DNA of 64,000 nt. It comes from a bacterium (lineage in GTDB: Bacteria > Myxococcota_A > Bradymonadia > UBA7976 > UBA1532). The notes under the pieces were generated by a model. It was not told the origin of the DNA. It ran no database searches and saw nothing but the letters and a program-made list of their open reading frames with translations. Made by a program: the position numbers and the translations under genes. The DNA lies in the NCBI GenBank assembly GCA_030426085.1, contig JAUHYW010000008.1, forward strand, positions 1-64,000, written 5' to 3'. Shown here one piece after another: positions 16,820-28,362 of the stretch. Within the stretch, counting starts at the first letter, position 1. Every line of letters begins with the position of its first letter.

Positions 16820-18181
16820 GTGTTCCGGATCGAGGAGCTCTACATCGAGAACTTCAGGGGTGTGCGTGAGGCGCGCGTACAGCTCCACCCCCAGGCCACC
16901 GTCTTCTTCGGGCCGAACGCGGGCGGGAAGTCGAGTCTGCTCGACGCCGTGGCGATCGCGCTCGGTCCGATCGTCGAGCGGGTACCGGGAGCCAAGAGCC
17001 GCCGGTTCGCGTCGTCGGGCGACATCCGCACACCCTGGCTCGACCGCGAAGACATCGACGAGTCGGCGGGGGTCGAGGCGAAGGGCGCGTGGCTGACCGT
17101 CCGCACGGTGGGCGGTGTCGAATGGGATACGGCGAAGTTCCGGAGCAGACAGGCTCGTGAAGGATCGAATCCCCGACGCCGGGAGGCCCTGCACCGCTGG
17201 CTCGATCCGCTGCTCACGGCGGTGCAGGAGGCCCGGAGGAAGCTGTCCGGGCCGGCGTTGCCGTTCGTCGCCGCCTTCGGCAACGAGCGCGCGGGGGTCG
17301 AGATCCCCAAGCGCAAGCGACAGTTCAGCGACGACACGTCGCGGTTCAAGGCGCTCGACGAGTCACTCAGCGCGACGACCCGGTTCAAGGCCGTCTTCGA
17401 GTGGTTCAACGTCAAGGAGATCGAAGAGCTTCGGGAGATGAGGCGCCGCGACGACCTGGGGTACCGGCTGCCGGCGCTCGAGTGGGTCCGGCGCGCGGTG
17501 GAGCGGTCGGGGCTGCGTTGCAGCAACCCTCGTATCGAGAACGCACCCATACGGATGATGGTCGACTACCGACACGAGGACGACTCCATCCAGACACTCG
17601 ATATCCGGCAACTCTCCGATGGCTACCGGACCCACTTCGCCCTGATCGTCGACCTCGCCCGGCGTATGGTCCAACTCAACCCCTGCGCGACCCTCGACGA
17701 TCCCGAGCGAGGGACCAACAGCGCCGGCGTCGTGATCATCGACGAGATCGATCTGCACCTCGATCCGGTCTGGCAGTCGCGAGTGGTGCAGGGGCTGGTG
17801 ACGGCGTTCCCCAACGTACAGTTCGTCTTGTCGACCCACTCGGAGCAGGTGATCGGCTCGGTGCGGGCGGAGCAGGTCCGGCGGCTGCGGTGGCACAGAG
17901 GTGAGATCGTTGTCGAGCGGGTGCCATTCGCCCAAGGGGCGACCGGTGAGCGGATCCTGGTCGAGTTGATGCACGCCTGGGAGCGGGTCCCGGGGCCGAT
18001 CAAAGAGAAGCTGGAACGCTATCTGGCGCAGGTGCAGGCGGGCGATGGGCAAGCCCCAGACGCGGTGGCGCTGCGGCGCGAACTGGAGGCCGCCCTCCCG
18101 AATGATCCGATGCTGGGGCGCGCGGACGGCCTGATGAAGCGGCAGGCCCTGTGGCGCCGCTTCCCCTCGCTCGAACAGTGA
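16820..18181 (+). CDS. ptuA: AAA ATPase, Septu PtuA-like
   Basis: The product is 453 residues from a GTG start with GGAGG at 16811-16815. It is a RecF/OLD-like ATPase: an N-terminal IENFRGV, Walker A GPNAGGKSS (31-39), ABC-like signature QLSDGYR (264-270), Walker B VVIIDEIDLHLDP (304-316) and an H-loop STHSEQVI (338-345). The middle is charged and helical. It overlaps the next gene, an HNH nuclease, by GTGA; this pairing is the hallmark of the Septu anti-phage system, also part of some retrons. Codon use here is slightly less GC-biased than the neighbours (more A/T at third positions), which hints at transfer. No transposase or integrase is present nearby. Confidence 0.75.
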   Translation: MFRIEELYIENFRGVREARVQLHPQATVFFGPNAGGKSSLLDAVAIALGPIVERVPGAKSRRFASSGDIRTPWLDREDIDESAGVEAKGAWLTVRTVGGVEWDTAKFRSRQAREGSNPRRREALHRWLDPLLTAVQEARRKLSGPALPFVAAFGNERAGVEIPKRKRQFSDDTSRFKALDESLSATTRFKAVFEWFNVKEIEELREMRRRDDLGYRLPALEWVRRAVERSGLRCSNPRIENAPIRMMVDYRHEDDSIQTLDIRQLSDGYRTHFALIVDLARRMVQLNPCATLDDPERGTNSAGVVIIDEIDLHLDPVWQSRVVQGLVTAFPNVQFVLSTHSEQVIGSVRAEQVRRLRWHRGEIVVERVPFAQGATGERILVELMHAWERVPGPIKEKLERYLAQVQAGDGQAPDAVALRRELEAALPNDPMLGRADGLMKRQALWRRFPSLEQ

Positions 18182-19035
18182 AGCGCGTCCCATCCCTCGC
18201 CGCCGAGCCGGCCGGTCTGGCCGCGTATCGAGCGGCTCACCCCGATGATGTGGCAGCGCCTCGCGCTCAGGCGGCACGGGTCTGGGAGCGCTTCAAGGAC
18301 GACCGCGCGGCCTACCACGGGCTGCGCGCCGCGTTGCTCGACAGGCAGCAGGGCCTCTGCGCGTATTGCGAGCAGCGCCTGCTTCACCCGCCGCAACATG
18401 CCCGGGCCGGCGATCTGGTCTTCGGCGACTATCAGATCGAGCATGTCGAGCCCAAGAGCACGGGACAGGGGGCCGTGCTCGACTGGCAGAATCTCGTCAT
18501 GTGCTGCGGCGGTGGAACATACACCCACACCGCGGACGCGACGCGCTACGATCGGCGCCTCGGTGGCGCGGGCGACAACGAGTCGTGCGGTCAGGCCAAG
18601 GGCGATCTGTCCCTGGCGCCCGGGTGCGACCCGCGGGCGTTCGACTGGCGGATGCCACCGGTCACGGTGAACCTCCTCGACGGGCGGGTCGTACCCGATG
18701 ACCCGGCGTGTCGGGCGGCCGGGATCGATCCGGATGCCTTGAAGAATACGATCGATGAGATCCTGCAGCTCAACTGCGAGCGGTTGCGGTACGCGCGCAC
18801 CGCGCTTCTAAAGACCCTCGAAGACACTCGAGACATCACCCAGGAGGTATTCGGGCTGTGGTCCGGACTCGACGCCGAGGAGCAGGCGCGCCTCCTCGGC
18901 GTCCTCTGCGGCAGCGAACTCCGACCGGATTCGCACGGCTGCCTGCCGGCTTTCTGGACGGCGCGAAGAGTCTACTTCGGTCCTCTCGCAGAGCGATGGA
19001 TCGCTGAGCACAGCGATGTCTTGAACTTCGCTTGA
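18178..19035 (+). CDS. ptuB: HNH endonuclease, Septu PtuB-like (TIGR02646-type)
   Basis: The product is 285 residues starting at the GTG at 18178, inside the upstream stop (GTGA). The nuclease motif is visible: CAYCEQRL (61-68), YQIEHVEPKS (85-94, catalytic His89), DWQNLVMCC (102-110) and a later CGQAKGD, which together resemble the zinc-bound HNH fold of the TIGR02646 family that includes PtuB. The family partner is the ATPase encoded immediately upstream. By family knowledge PtuA assembles with PtuB and the complex degrades nucleic acid when phage infection triggers it. At 285 residues it is somewhat longer than a minimal TIGR02646 protein, with an extra C-terminal helical part. Confidence 0.75.
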   Translation: MKRVPSLAAEPAGLAAYRAAHPDDVAAPRAQAARVWERFKDDRAAYHGLRAALLDRQQGLCAYCEQRLLHPPQHARAGDLVFGDYQIEHVEPKSTGQGAVLDWQNLVMCCGGGTYTHTADATRYDRRLGGAGDNESCGQAKGDLSLAPGCDPRAFDWRMPPVTVNLLDGRVVPDDPACRAAGIDPDALKNTIDEILQLNCERLRYARTALLKTLEDTRDITQEVFGLWSGLDAEEQARLLGVLCGSELRPDSHGCLPAFWTARRVYFGPLAERWIAEHSDVLNFA

Positions 19036-19102
19036 GCGCGCGGGTTGGTCGGCTTCGACGTGCCCGGTCCGGTGGCCCGCCGTACGCCGCGATCGGTGAG
19101 CC

Positions 19103-20593
19103 TCAGAACCACCCGTGGATCTGCACGAAGACGTCGGCCGCCTCCTCGCCCGGGCCGCCCTTCTCGGGGATGCCCACCCGCCCGTCGGCCGAGATCGTCA
19201 GCCCCGGCACGACATGCCAGTCGAGCCCCAGCCCCGGGCGGTAGACCACGTCGTCCCGCACCTCGCCGTCGGGGTCGAAGCTGTCGAAGCGCAGGCGGGC
19301 GACCACCCCGTTGACCGGGTGCCACGCGAGCTGGTGGTACCACGCCAGCCGGGAGGTCTCGCTGCCCGAGAACGGCCGCTGGTAGCGGCCCCAGACCACC
19401 TCGCCGAGATAGGTCAGCGCCAGCGCCTTCCACCGCCGCCACGGGTTGTAGCCCCAGTGCAGGGCCAGATCGAGGGTGTCGCCCCCGCCCGAGAGCGGCC
19501 GCCGGCGCATCATCGCCGAGCCGCCGAGCTGCCACGCGAGGTCGCGCCAGCCGCCGTCCAGCGCCGCGCCCCAGCCGTCGGCCATCGCGAACGGGTTCTG
19601 GCTGGCGCCGTCGGCCGGCTTGAAGGCCGAGGCGGTGAAGTGGGGGTAGTTGCCGGTGAAGCCCGCCTCGAGCCCCACCACCCGGTTGGCCGGATCCTCC
19701 ATGCTCATGCCGAACGGGCGCCGGGTGTAGGCGGTGTGGTCGGCCACCCGGGTGCCGAAGGCCGGCATGAAGCGCCCCGCCCGCAGGTGCATCAGCGCCG
19801 GCCACTCGTGGGTCATGGCGTACAGCTCGCGCACCCCGAAGCGGAGCTGCTCGGCGTCGGGCGCGCCGCGGGCGTCGAAGGTGAGGCTCTTGGTGCGACC
19901 CCGGGCGCCCACCGTGCCGGCGATGGTCAGGTGCTCCACCGGGTGCAGCGCCGCGTGCAGGTCGAGCTGCATCGGGAAGAACAGCGGGCCGGCGCTCCAG
20001 TATCCGAAGCGCACGTCGGCCCCGAGCTGCACGAGCGGGTCGGCGTTCAGGTCGCCATAGCGCCCGTCGAGCCACGCCATCTCGCTCGAGCCGTGCCCCA
20101 GCGGCCGGCCGAACGACAGCCAGCCGTCGTCCGCCGGCGGGGCGCCGGGGCCCCGGGGGTCTTCGTTGTGGGCCTCCATCGGCTTCACCGGCCCCGACGC
20201 GGGGAGCTCGGCGCCGACGGGCTGGGAGCTCGGCGCGATCCGGTCGGCGGGGTCGCCGGTGAACAGGTCCCACACGTCGCGGGGCTGGTCGTCGAGCGGC
20301 CGGGCGATGCTGCCGAACATGGGCAGGGTCGCCATGCCGAAGTAGCGCCCCGAGACCGTGCGCAGCCCGCCGCCGCTGGGGTCGACGTGGCACCCGGCGC
20401 AGCTCAGGGTGCACTTGCGCTCGGTGACCTCGGGCGGGTCGTACCAGGTGTTGGGCAGGCTGTGGCAGTTGTCGCAGGTGCGCCCCGAGCGGGCGCCGTA
20501 CATCGGCAGGGCGAGGGCGTCTGCGGCGACCAGCAGGGTCAGGGTGCCCAGGAGCCACGCCAAGTGCGTCTTGGGGTGGGTGGCGTCAATCAC
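19103..20593 (-). CDS. Diheme c-type cytochrome fused to outer-membrane beta-barrel
   Basis: The product is 496 residues from a GTG at 20593, which overlaps the end of the upstream cytochrome gene by eight bases. A signal peptide (LAWLLGTLTLLVAADALA) is followed by two haem-binding motifs, CDNCH (40-44) and CAGCH (65-69). After residue about 150 the sequence becomes a long series of alternating polar and aromatic strands ending in the terminal HGWF, typical of an outer-membrane barrel with C-terminal phenylalanine. The layout suggests a porin with a small haem domain at the periplasmic side, carrying electrons across or to the outer membrane. I do not recognise a named family. Confidence 0.75.
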   Translation of the reverse strand: MIDATHPKTHLAWLLGTLTLLVAADALALPMYGARSGRTCDNCHSLPNTWYDPPEVTERKCTLSCAGCHVDPSGGGLRTVSGRYFGMATLPMFGSIARPLDDQPRDVWDLFTGDPADRIAPSSQPVGAELPASGPVKPMEAHNEDPRGPGAPPADDGWLSFGRPLGHGSSEMAWLDGRYGDLNADPLVQLGADVRFGYWSAGPLFFPMQLDLHAALHPVEHLTIAGTVGARGRTKSLTFDARGAPDAEQLRFGVRELYAMTHEWPALMHLRAGRFMPAFGTRVADHTAYTRRPFGMSMEDPANRVVGLEAGFTGNYPHFTASAFKPADGASQNPFAMADGWGAALDGGWRDLAWQLGGSAMMRRRPLSGGGDTLDLALHWGYNPWRRWKALALTYLGEVVWGRYQRPFSGSETSRLAWYHQLAWHPVNGVVARLRFDSFDPDGEVRDDVVYRPGLGLDWHVVPGLTISADGRVGIPEKGGPGEEAADVFVQIHGWF

Positions 20594-20945
20594 AGCTCGA
20601 CCCCTGCTCGCGCCAGCGGATCAGCGTGAGCTCCTCCCACGGCTGCAAGCGCATGGCGCCGCCGGGTGGCATCTCGGCGGTGTCGAAGACGGTCTCGACG
20701 AGGCCGCCCCAGCCGCGCTTCGTGGCGTCGCAGGTGTCATAGGCGTAGCCCTCCTGAGCCCCGGCCTGTCCGCCCGGGTCGTGGCACGCCACGCAGTGCA
20801 CCTGCATGATCGCGCGGACGTGGGCGGTCCAGGTCGGCGCCGCGGGGGCCGCCTGGGGGTCGATCTCTTCGAGGGTCAGGTCGCCGGTGCCGCAGCCGAC
20901 GAGCGCGGCGAGGGCGAGGCAGGCGACGAGCGGTGACGGGCGCAT
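20586..20945 (-). CDS. Monoheme c-type cytochrome lipoprotein
   Basis: The product is 119 residues from the ATG at 20945, preceded by AAGGAGG. A short signal ends with lipobox ALVGC (Cys18). One haem motif CVACH occurs at 51-55 within AHVRAIMQVHCVACHDPGG, the usual start of small cytochrome-like (DUF1592/planctomycete-type or PQQ-linked) domains; the axial methionine may be in EMPPGGAM. The gene is coupled to the diheme barrel gene by overlap, so the lipoprotein probably passes electrons to or from it at the outer membrane. This is inference from context. Confidence 0.82.
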   Translation of the reverse strand: MRPSPLVACLALAALVGCGTGDLTLEEIDPQAAPAAPTWTAHVRAIMQVHCVACHDPGGQAGAQEGYAYDTCDATKRGWGGLVETVFDTAEMPPGGAMRLQPWEELTLIRWREQGSSCD

Positions 20946-21008
20946 GGGCGACCTCCTTGGGGTTGGGGCCTTGCAGCCACTCAACCCGCGAGGGCCCGTG
21001 AACGGGCA

Positions 21009-22777
<1,769 letters not shown>

Positions 22778-22781
<4 letters not shown>

Positions 22782-25096
22782 AGCTCACGCACGTAGAGGC
22801 TGGGCACGCTGCACCCGTTCGACGCCCACCAGTAGGTGTCGCCGTGGCTGTTCCACGGGTTGGGGTTGCCATAATCATAGTAATACATGTGATACCACGA
22901 GCTCCCGTTGTTGCAGCCGTCGTCCTGGGCCCCGCGGGTGCCCCAGAACCACGCCGCGCCGCCCATCGTGTAGCTGTTGCCGCCCTCCCAGGGGAAGCGA
23001 TCGCCGATGACATAGTCGTACTGCCCGGTGACCCGCCAGCCGCCGTTCCAGTTGGAGAACACCACCGGCAGGATGCTGTAGGTGTTGTAGGTCACCCCGA
23101 ACTCGAAGCGCTCGAAGGGGTAGTCGCCCCGGATGTTCCAGAAGTCGTTGAGGTTGCCCACCCGGCGCCAGGGGCGGGTCTGGCCGGCGTGGGTGTGCAG
23201 GGCGTCGGCGTTGCCCCCGCCGATGAGGGTCGCGAGCTGGGCCGCGCTGAGGGTCTGGTTGGCCCCGTTGCCCAGCTTGAGCGACCCGTTCGACAGCGCG
23301 GCGCTGCCCGCCTGCACCCGGCCCCCGGCGACGAGGTTGCCGTTGGACCGGACCTCGCCGTCGGCCCGGATGACCCCCTCGACGTTGATCGAGCCGGTGG
23401 GGATGGCGTTCATCCGGGCCGCCACGTCGGCGTGGTTGTGCTCGAGCACGATCTTGTCGAACGTCCACAGGCCGCTGTTGGGGCAGTCGCCCAGCCCGCC
23501 GCCGCCCGCCTCGCAGGTGTAGGTCACCCCGACGTCGTACAGCGTCGACCCCCCGAGGTACACGTTGCCCCCGATCCGCAGGTTGCCGTCGCCCCGCAGC
23601 TCGCCCCGGCTGCGCACCGATCCGCCGGTGACCGCGCCGTCGGCCCGCACCTCGCCGGCCACGCCCAGCGAGCCGCCGGGCAGGGCCGCCATCCGGGCCT
23701 CGACGTCGGCGTGGTCGTGCTCGAGCACGATCTTGTCGAAGGTCCACATGCCGCTGTTGGGGCAGTCGCCGAGCGCGCCGCCGCCGGCCTCGCAGGTGTA
23801 GGTCACCCCCCGGTCGTAGATGAAGCCGCCGCCGAGGTAGACCGCGCCGTCGACGTTCAGCGAGCCGTTCACGATGGGGTCGTTGTACAGGTAGGTCCGG
23901 CTGTCGGCCCGGTTGGGGTAGTTGATGTACATGTGGTGGTCGGGGCGGCCGTTGGTGTTGGTCAGCACCCGCAGCTCGGCGTAGAGATCCCACTCGGCCT
24001 GGTGCAGCCGGCCGTTGCCGTCGAAGACCTGCCGCCCGTTGATCGACAGCGCGCCCATCTGGATCTCGTCGGCGCTCAGCCGGCCCGAGATGTTGACGTT
24101 GACCTGCCCCCCCGGGCGGAAGATGAGCAGGTCGCCGTCGGTCCGGGCCTGGTCTCGCGAGGGGCTCGGCTCGTAGATGCGCAGCGCGCCGTTCTGGGTG
24201 TCGATGGCCCAGTCCTGCCCGTTGCCCGCGCCCCTGAACATGAGGTGGCCGCCCTCGAGGGCGTCGTCCTGGGGCTCGAGCCGCAGCAGCCGGTCGGCGT
24301 CGGCCCCGCCGGCGCCCACCGGCACGGTGACCACCGGGCGGTTGCCGGCGGTGACCGCCAGCCCCCCGGCGGCGCTCAACCGGCCGGCGGTGCCGGTGTC
24401 CCGGTCGGTGCGCATGAAGGCCCCCGGGCTCAGCCCATCGAGCCGGTCGGCGTCGAGCCCCGACCCCGGGCCGTCGACCTGCACCAGCTTCTCGAGCACC
24501 TGCTCCGGCGTATCGGGGCTGCCGTCGCCCCCGGCCACGCCCGCCGGCCCCCGCTCGCCCTGCGCCCCCCGGGGTCCGGCCGGCCCCGGCTCGCCCTGAG
24601 GGCCCTCGGGCCCCCGCAGGCCGGTGGGGTCGCCGACCCAGCGCCCGTCGCCGTCGATGACCAGCCGCCCGCCGACCGCGACGGTGCTGGGGGTGATGTC
24701 GCCGGTGGCGTTGCGCGCGATCTCGGCCACCATCGCCGCGGGCACCGGCATCAGCGGCGTGCGCGGGGTCAGCTCGGGGCCGTTGTCGATGCTGATCGAG
24801 AGCCACAGCCCGTCGGCCATGAACAGATCGGGCGGCAGGGCCTCTTCGACCCCGATCGGGAGGGCGTAGTAGCCCTGGAAGAACTCCACCGCCGGGTGGC
24901 GCTCGTCGAAGACCACCTCGCCCCCGGCCGCCCGGTCGTAGAGCCGGACCCGGATGGCGTGCACCCCGTCGATCGGGCGCTGCTCGCCGTCGAGGACGAG
25001 GCCCTCCTGCATGATGGTGTGGGGCAGCGCCAGGGCCGGGCCCCCGCCGCCGATCAGCCCCAGCAGGGCCATGAAGACGATCGTGCGCGGACGCAT
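22778..25096 (-). CDS. Collagen-like, tail-fibre-like exported protein
   Basis: The product is 772 residues with a signal peptide ([19 protein letters not shown]). Residues about 30-130 resemble a bacterial surface domain often found ahead of tail-fibre-type repeats. A collagen-like Gly-X-Y run ([19 protein letters not shown]) covers about 160-185. The centre has beta-helix-like repeats, including two 93-residue copies that share [27 protein letters not shown] and HADV. The C-terminal 120 residues are rich in Trp, Tyr, Asn and Gly ([15 protein letters not shown]), perhaps a receptor-binding head. It may form a trimeric fibre; this is inference. Its final codon overlaps the start of the TSP3 lipoprotein gene. 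Confidence 0.75.
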
Positions 25097-25379
25097 GCTC
25101 CCCCCTTCGCGCCAGATTCAATCCTGATTGTACGATTGCACAATGACCAAAACCACGCCGACCGCCGTCGGCGGGGCTCTACGGGGAAACCCGGAGGTCG
25201 AGGCGAGGGGGCGGAAGACATGAGTCATCTTCGCTCGAGTGGCATGCCCCGCGGGATGGCACGGTGCAATCCATTGCACTCTGCCGTTTCTTCGATCACG
25301 GCCGGGGGCCGCCTCACATGGCATCGGGCGGGCGGCGCGTGGATGGTCCGCGTCCGCCGTACCGTCGCGGAGTCATGCC
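25097..25379. promoter_or_regulatory. Divergent promoter region with ATTG/CAAT dyads
   Basis: The 283-base gap between divergent genes holds the most AT-rich patch nearby. It contains three short perfect dyads built on the same half-site: CAATC-CT-GATTG (25119-25130), ATTG-CA-CAAT (25135-25144) and TGCAAT-CC-ATTGCA (25265-25278). These look like operator half-sites for one regulator controlling both the fibre operon and the ASH lipoprotein gene. No clear sigma-70 boxes can be assigned with confidence. Confidence 0.35.
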
Positions 25380-27386
25380 ATGTCCGAAGTGTCACCTCGC
25401 CCTCCTGTTTTCTCGCGTGCCCCGCTGGGGGCCCTGCTCGCCCTGGCGGCGGTGGTCGTCGGCTGCCAGGACGACTTCGCCGAGCGCTTCCCCGCCGCTC
25501 GCCTCGACCCCGAGCAGTTCGCCTTCGGGCGGGTGGTTCAGGGGGTCGAGGCCGACCGGGCGGTGTCCCTGACCAACGTCGGCGGCGCGCCGCTGGTCAT
25601 CGAGCGGGTGGCCTTCGACCTGCCGCCCACCGCCGATGCGCTGGGGCTGCGCTGGAGCGACGACCCCGCCGACCTCGACGCCCGCCGGGGGCTCGACGCC
25701 GACGGTGACGCCTTCCCCTACCCGCTGCGGGTCGCCCCGGGCGAGAGCCTGTACTTCACCGCGCTGTGGACCCCCCGGGGCGACGCGCCCGCCGACGCCG
25801 CGGTGGTGCTCGACACCAACCTGCCCGACGGCCGGCTGCGCATCCCGCTGACGCTCGACGAGGGGGCCCCGGAGCTGATCGTCGATCGGGACCGGGTCGA
25901 CTTCGGCCGGGTCCCGGGCGGCGAGGCGGCCCTGGAGCAGGTGGTGGTGACCAACATCGGCCAGCAGCCGGCGACGGTGCAGCGGCCCCGGCTCGACGGC
26001 TCCCGGGACTTCCTGGCGGTGGCCCCCGGCTTCCCGGTGCAGCTCGACCCGGGGCAGGAGGTCGCGCTCCAGGTGCGCTACGCCCCCCGCCAGGAGGGGC
26101 CCGACCGGGGGCTGCTGGTGCTGCCGACCGATGACCCGGGCCGGCCCGAGCTGACGGTGCCGGTGGTGGGCAACGCGGGCATCCCGTGCCTGATCGCGGC
26201 GCCGAGCGCGGTGGAGTTCCGCTCGAGCCTCGTCGACCGCACCGACAGCCGGGAGGTGCTGCTCCAGTCCTGCGGGGGGCAGCCGGTGACGGTGGAGGAC
26301 GTGCGGCTGGAGGCCGGGAGCGACGGGGCCTTCGAACGGGTGCCGGTGGAGGCCCCGCTGGTCCTGCCCCCGGCTGACGGCGAGGGGCCGCTGCCCTCGC
26401 GGGCGGTGGCGGTGCGCTTCACCCCCCGGGCCGAGCGCCTGCACCGGGGCGCGCTGCTGGTGACGAGCGACGACCCCGAGAAGCCGGTGCGCCGCATCCC
26501 GCTGCTGGGGCGGGGGGTGGTCAACGGCTGCCCCCGGGCGCAGGCGGCGCAGGCCGACATCGTGGTGCCGCCGGGCGAGGCGGTGGTCCTCGACGGCGCG
26601 CCGTCGGTCGATCTCGACGGCGAGCTGGTGCGCTGGGAGTGGGTGCTCGTCGAGGGCGCCCCGGGCAGCGTGGCCCTGCCCTTCGAGCGGGCGTTCGACC
26701 CGGCCAACCCCTGCGCCGGGGGCCCGGCGGACGACCCGGGCACCCCGACCGCGCTGTTCTGCCCCCAGCTCCCGGGGCGCTACCGGCTGTCGCTGCGGGT
26801 GACCGACGCCCTGGGGCTGAGCTCGACGGTGTGCGAGACCGACCAGCCGGTGTCGGTGCGGGCGGTGCCCGACGAGGCGCTGCACGTCCAGATCACCTGG
26901 CGCGCGCCGGGTGATCCCGACCCCGACGACGACCAGGGGCCCGACGCCGACCTGCACCTGCTGCACCCGCTGGGCGAGTGGGGCGGGGTGCCCTACGACT
27001 GCCACTACGCCAACCCGACCCCCGACTGGGGGCAGCTCGACAACCCGGCCGACGACCCGCTGCTCGACACCGACGACATCGACGGCGGCGGCCCGGAGAA
27101 CGTGCGGCTGGCGACGCCCGAGCCGACCGATCCGCTGGGCGCGCCGTACGCGGTGGGGGTCGAGTACTACCGCTCCGACGACCGGATCGACCCGATCGAC
27201 TACGGGCCGATCTTCGTCACCGTGCGGGCCTACGTGCGCGGTGAGCGGGTGTGGACCTACGACGGCCCGCCCGAAGAGGGGGCCCTGCCTGGCGAGAAGC
27301 GGCTGGAGGCCGAGGGCGATCGCTGGCTGGCGTTCGAGCTGCGGTGGCCGTCGGGCGCGGTGATCACCGTGGACCGTATGCTCTGA
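25380..27386 (+). CDS. ASH-domain (choice-of-anchor D) lipoprotein
   Basis: The product is 668 residues from the ATG at 25380. The signal ends with lipobox VVVGC (Cys29). At least three immunoglobulin-like ASH/choice-of-anchor D domains follow, with the family pattern FAFGRVVQGVEADRAVSLTNVGGAPL, then VDFGRVPGGEAALEQVVVTNIG and a third copy. A PKD-like segment (VVLDGAPSVDLDGELVRWEW, YRLSLRVTDALG) and a C-terminal domain with DADLHLLHPLGEW follow; this last block recurs with ASH repeats in myxobacterial lipoproteins. It probably sits at the cell surface or periplasm. It is transcribed away from the fibre operon. Confidence 0.8.
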   Translation: MSEVSPRPPVFSRAPLGALLALAAVVVGCQDDFAERFPAARLDPEQFAFGRVVQGVEADRAVSLTNVGGAPLVIERVAFDLPPTADALGLRWSDDPADLDARRGLDADGDAFPYPLRVAPGESLYFTALWTPRGDAPADAAVVLDTNLPDGRLRIPLTLDEGAPELIVDRDRVDFGRVPGGEAALEQVVVTNIGQQPATVQRPRLDGSRDFLAVAPGFPVQLDPGQEVALQVRYAPRQEGPDRGLLVLPTDDPGRPELTVPVVGNAGIPCLIAAPSAVEFRSSLVDRTDSREVLLQSCGGQPVTVEDVRLEAGSDGAFERVPVEAPLVLPPADGEGPLPSRAVAVRFTPRAERLHRGALLVTSDDPEKPVRRIPLLGRGVVNGCPRAQAAQADIVVPPGEAVVLDGAPSVDLDGELVRWEWVLVEGAPGSVALPFERAFDPANPCAGGPADDPGTPTALFCPQLPGRYRLSLRVTDALGLSSTVCETDQPVSVRAVPDEALHVQITWRAPGDPDPDDDQGPDADLHLLHPLGEWGGVPYDCHYANPTPDWGQLDNPADDPLLDTDDIDGGGPENVRLATPEPTDPLGAPYAVGVEYYRSDDRIDPIDYGPIFVTVRAYVRGERVWTYDGPPEEGALPGEKRLEAEGDRWLAFELRWPSGAVITVDRML

Positions 27387-27533
27387 GGCCTACCGTTTCC
27401 GGGCCGATGCGCCGCCGTCGCGCTTGACCCCGGGGCGCGATCGAGGCGAGATCGACGGGTCGCTGAATGCGTCGGACCGCGCCCCGTCGGCGGGCGCCGT
27501 ATCGGGCATTTGCCCAAGCCCCGGAGGATCTCG

Positions 27534-28256
27534 ATGCCCCGCCGTCTGCTGCTCGCCCTGACCGCCCTCTTCTCCCTGGCCCTCGCCGGCCCCGCGCTGG
27601 CCGCCCCGCCCGACGCCGAGCTGACCGCCGTGGGGCTCTCCCCCGCCGCCGTCCGCTCGATGAGCGACCCGGTCGTCGTCGACCGGGCCGGCCTCCAGGT
27701 CCAGCTCGACGCCCTCACCAACGACCTCGCCACCTTCGAACGCATGCTCGACCTCGTGCGCGACCGCCGGGAGCGCAAGGCCCTCGGCGATCAGCTCGCC
27801 GCCATCGGCGACCGCCTCGCCGTGCTGCGCACCGAGCTGCGGGCGGGGGCCCCGGCCCGCTTCGACCGCCCCGACCGGCGCAGCGATCGCCGGGCCGACC
27901 GCCGCCGGGACCGCGACCGCCGCGATCGGCACGACCGCCGCCGCCACGACGACGAGATGCACGCCGCCACCGGGGCCCAGCTCGCCGCGCTGTCGGAGTC
28001 GCTGCGCCAGGCGAGCTTCCGCAAGGACAAGATGCGGGTCCTGCGGCTCGCCGTGCCCCAGCACTACTTCTCGACGGCCCAGGTCAAGCAGCTCGTGGAG
28101 CACTTCTCGTTCAGCTCGGACAAGGTCGAGGTGCTCGCCCTGCTGCACCCCCGGCTGACCGATCCCGAGAACACCCACACCCTCTTCGCGCTGCTGCCCC
28201 ACGCCAGCGACCGGCGCAAGCTGGAAGAGCGCATCACCGGCACCCCCGCCCCGTAA
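27534..28256 (+). CDS. DUF4476 exported protein
   Basis: The product is 240 residues from the ATG at 27534, with GGAGG six bases upstream. A signal peptide (LLLALTALFSLALAGPALA) ends near residue 24. The middle contains an Arg/Asp-rich repetitive stretch (DRRSDRRADRRRDRDRRD). The C-terminal 90 residues match DUF4476: a helical repeat with FRKDKMRVLRLA, FSTAQVKQLVEHFSFSSDKVEVL and ENTHTLFALL. The domain occurs in Bacteroidota and Myxococcota; its function is unknown. The gene stands alone and is followed by a likely terminator hairpin. Confidence 0.85.
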   Translation: MPRRLLLALTALFSLALAGPALAAPPDAELTAVGLSPAAVRSMSDPVVVDRAGLQVQLDALTNDLATFERMLDLVRDRRERKALGDQLAAIGDRLAVLRTELRAGAPARFDRPDRRSDRRADRRRDRDRRDRHDRRRHDDEMHAATGAQLAALSESLRQASFRKDKMRVLRLAVPQHYFSTAQVKQLVEHFSFSSDKVEVLALLHPRLTDPENTHTLFALLPHASDRRKLEERITGTPAP

Positions 28257-28269
28257 CCCTCCGCGCCGC

Positions 28270-28290
28270 GCCCGCCCCGGGCGGGCCTTT
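28270..28290 (+). terminator. Probable intrinsic terminator after the DUF4476 gene
   Basis: A perfect 7-bp stem, GCCCGCC (28270-28276) with GGCGGGC (28280-28286) and loop CCG, is followed by CTTT. It starts 13 bases after the stop codon. The T tract is short, as is usual in very GC-rich genomes. Confidence 0.55.
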
Positions 28291-28362
28291 CAATCTCCTC
28301 CGATCCCGCGCACTATCGCGCCGAGCCCCGCCGCCTGCGGGGCCGAGCGGAGGAGAACCCCC

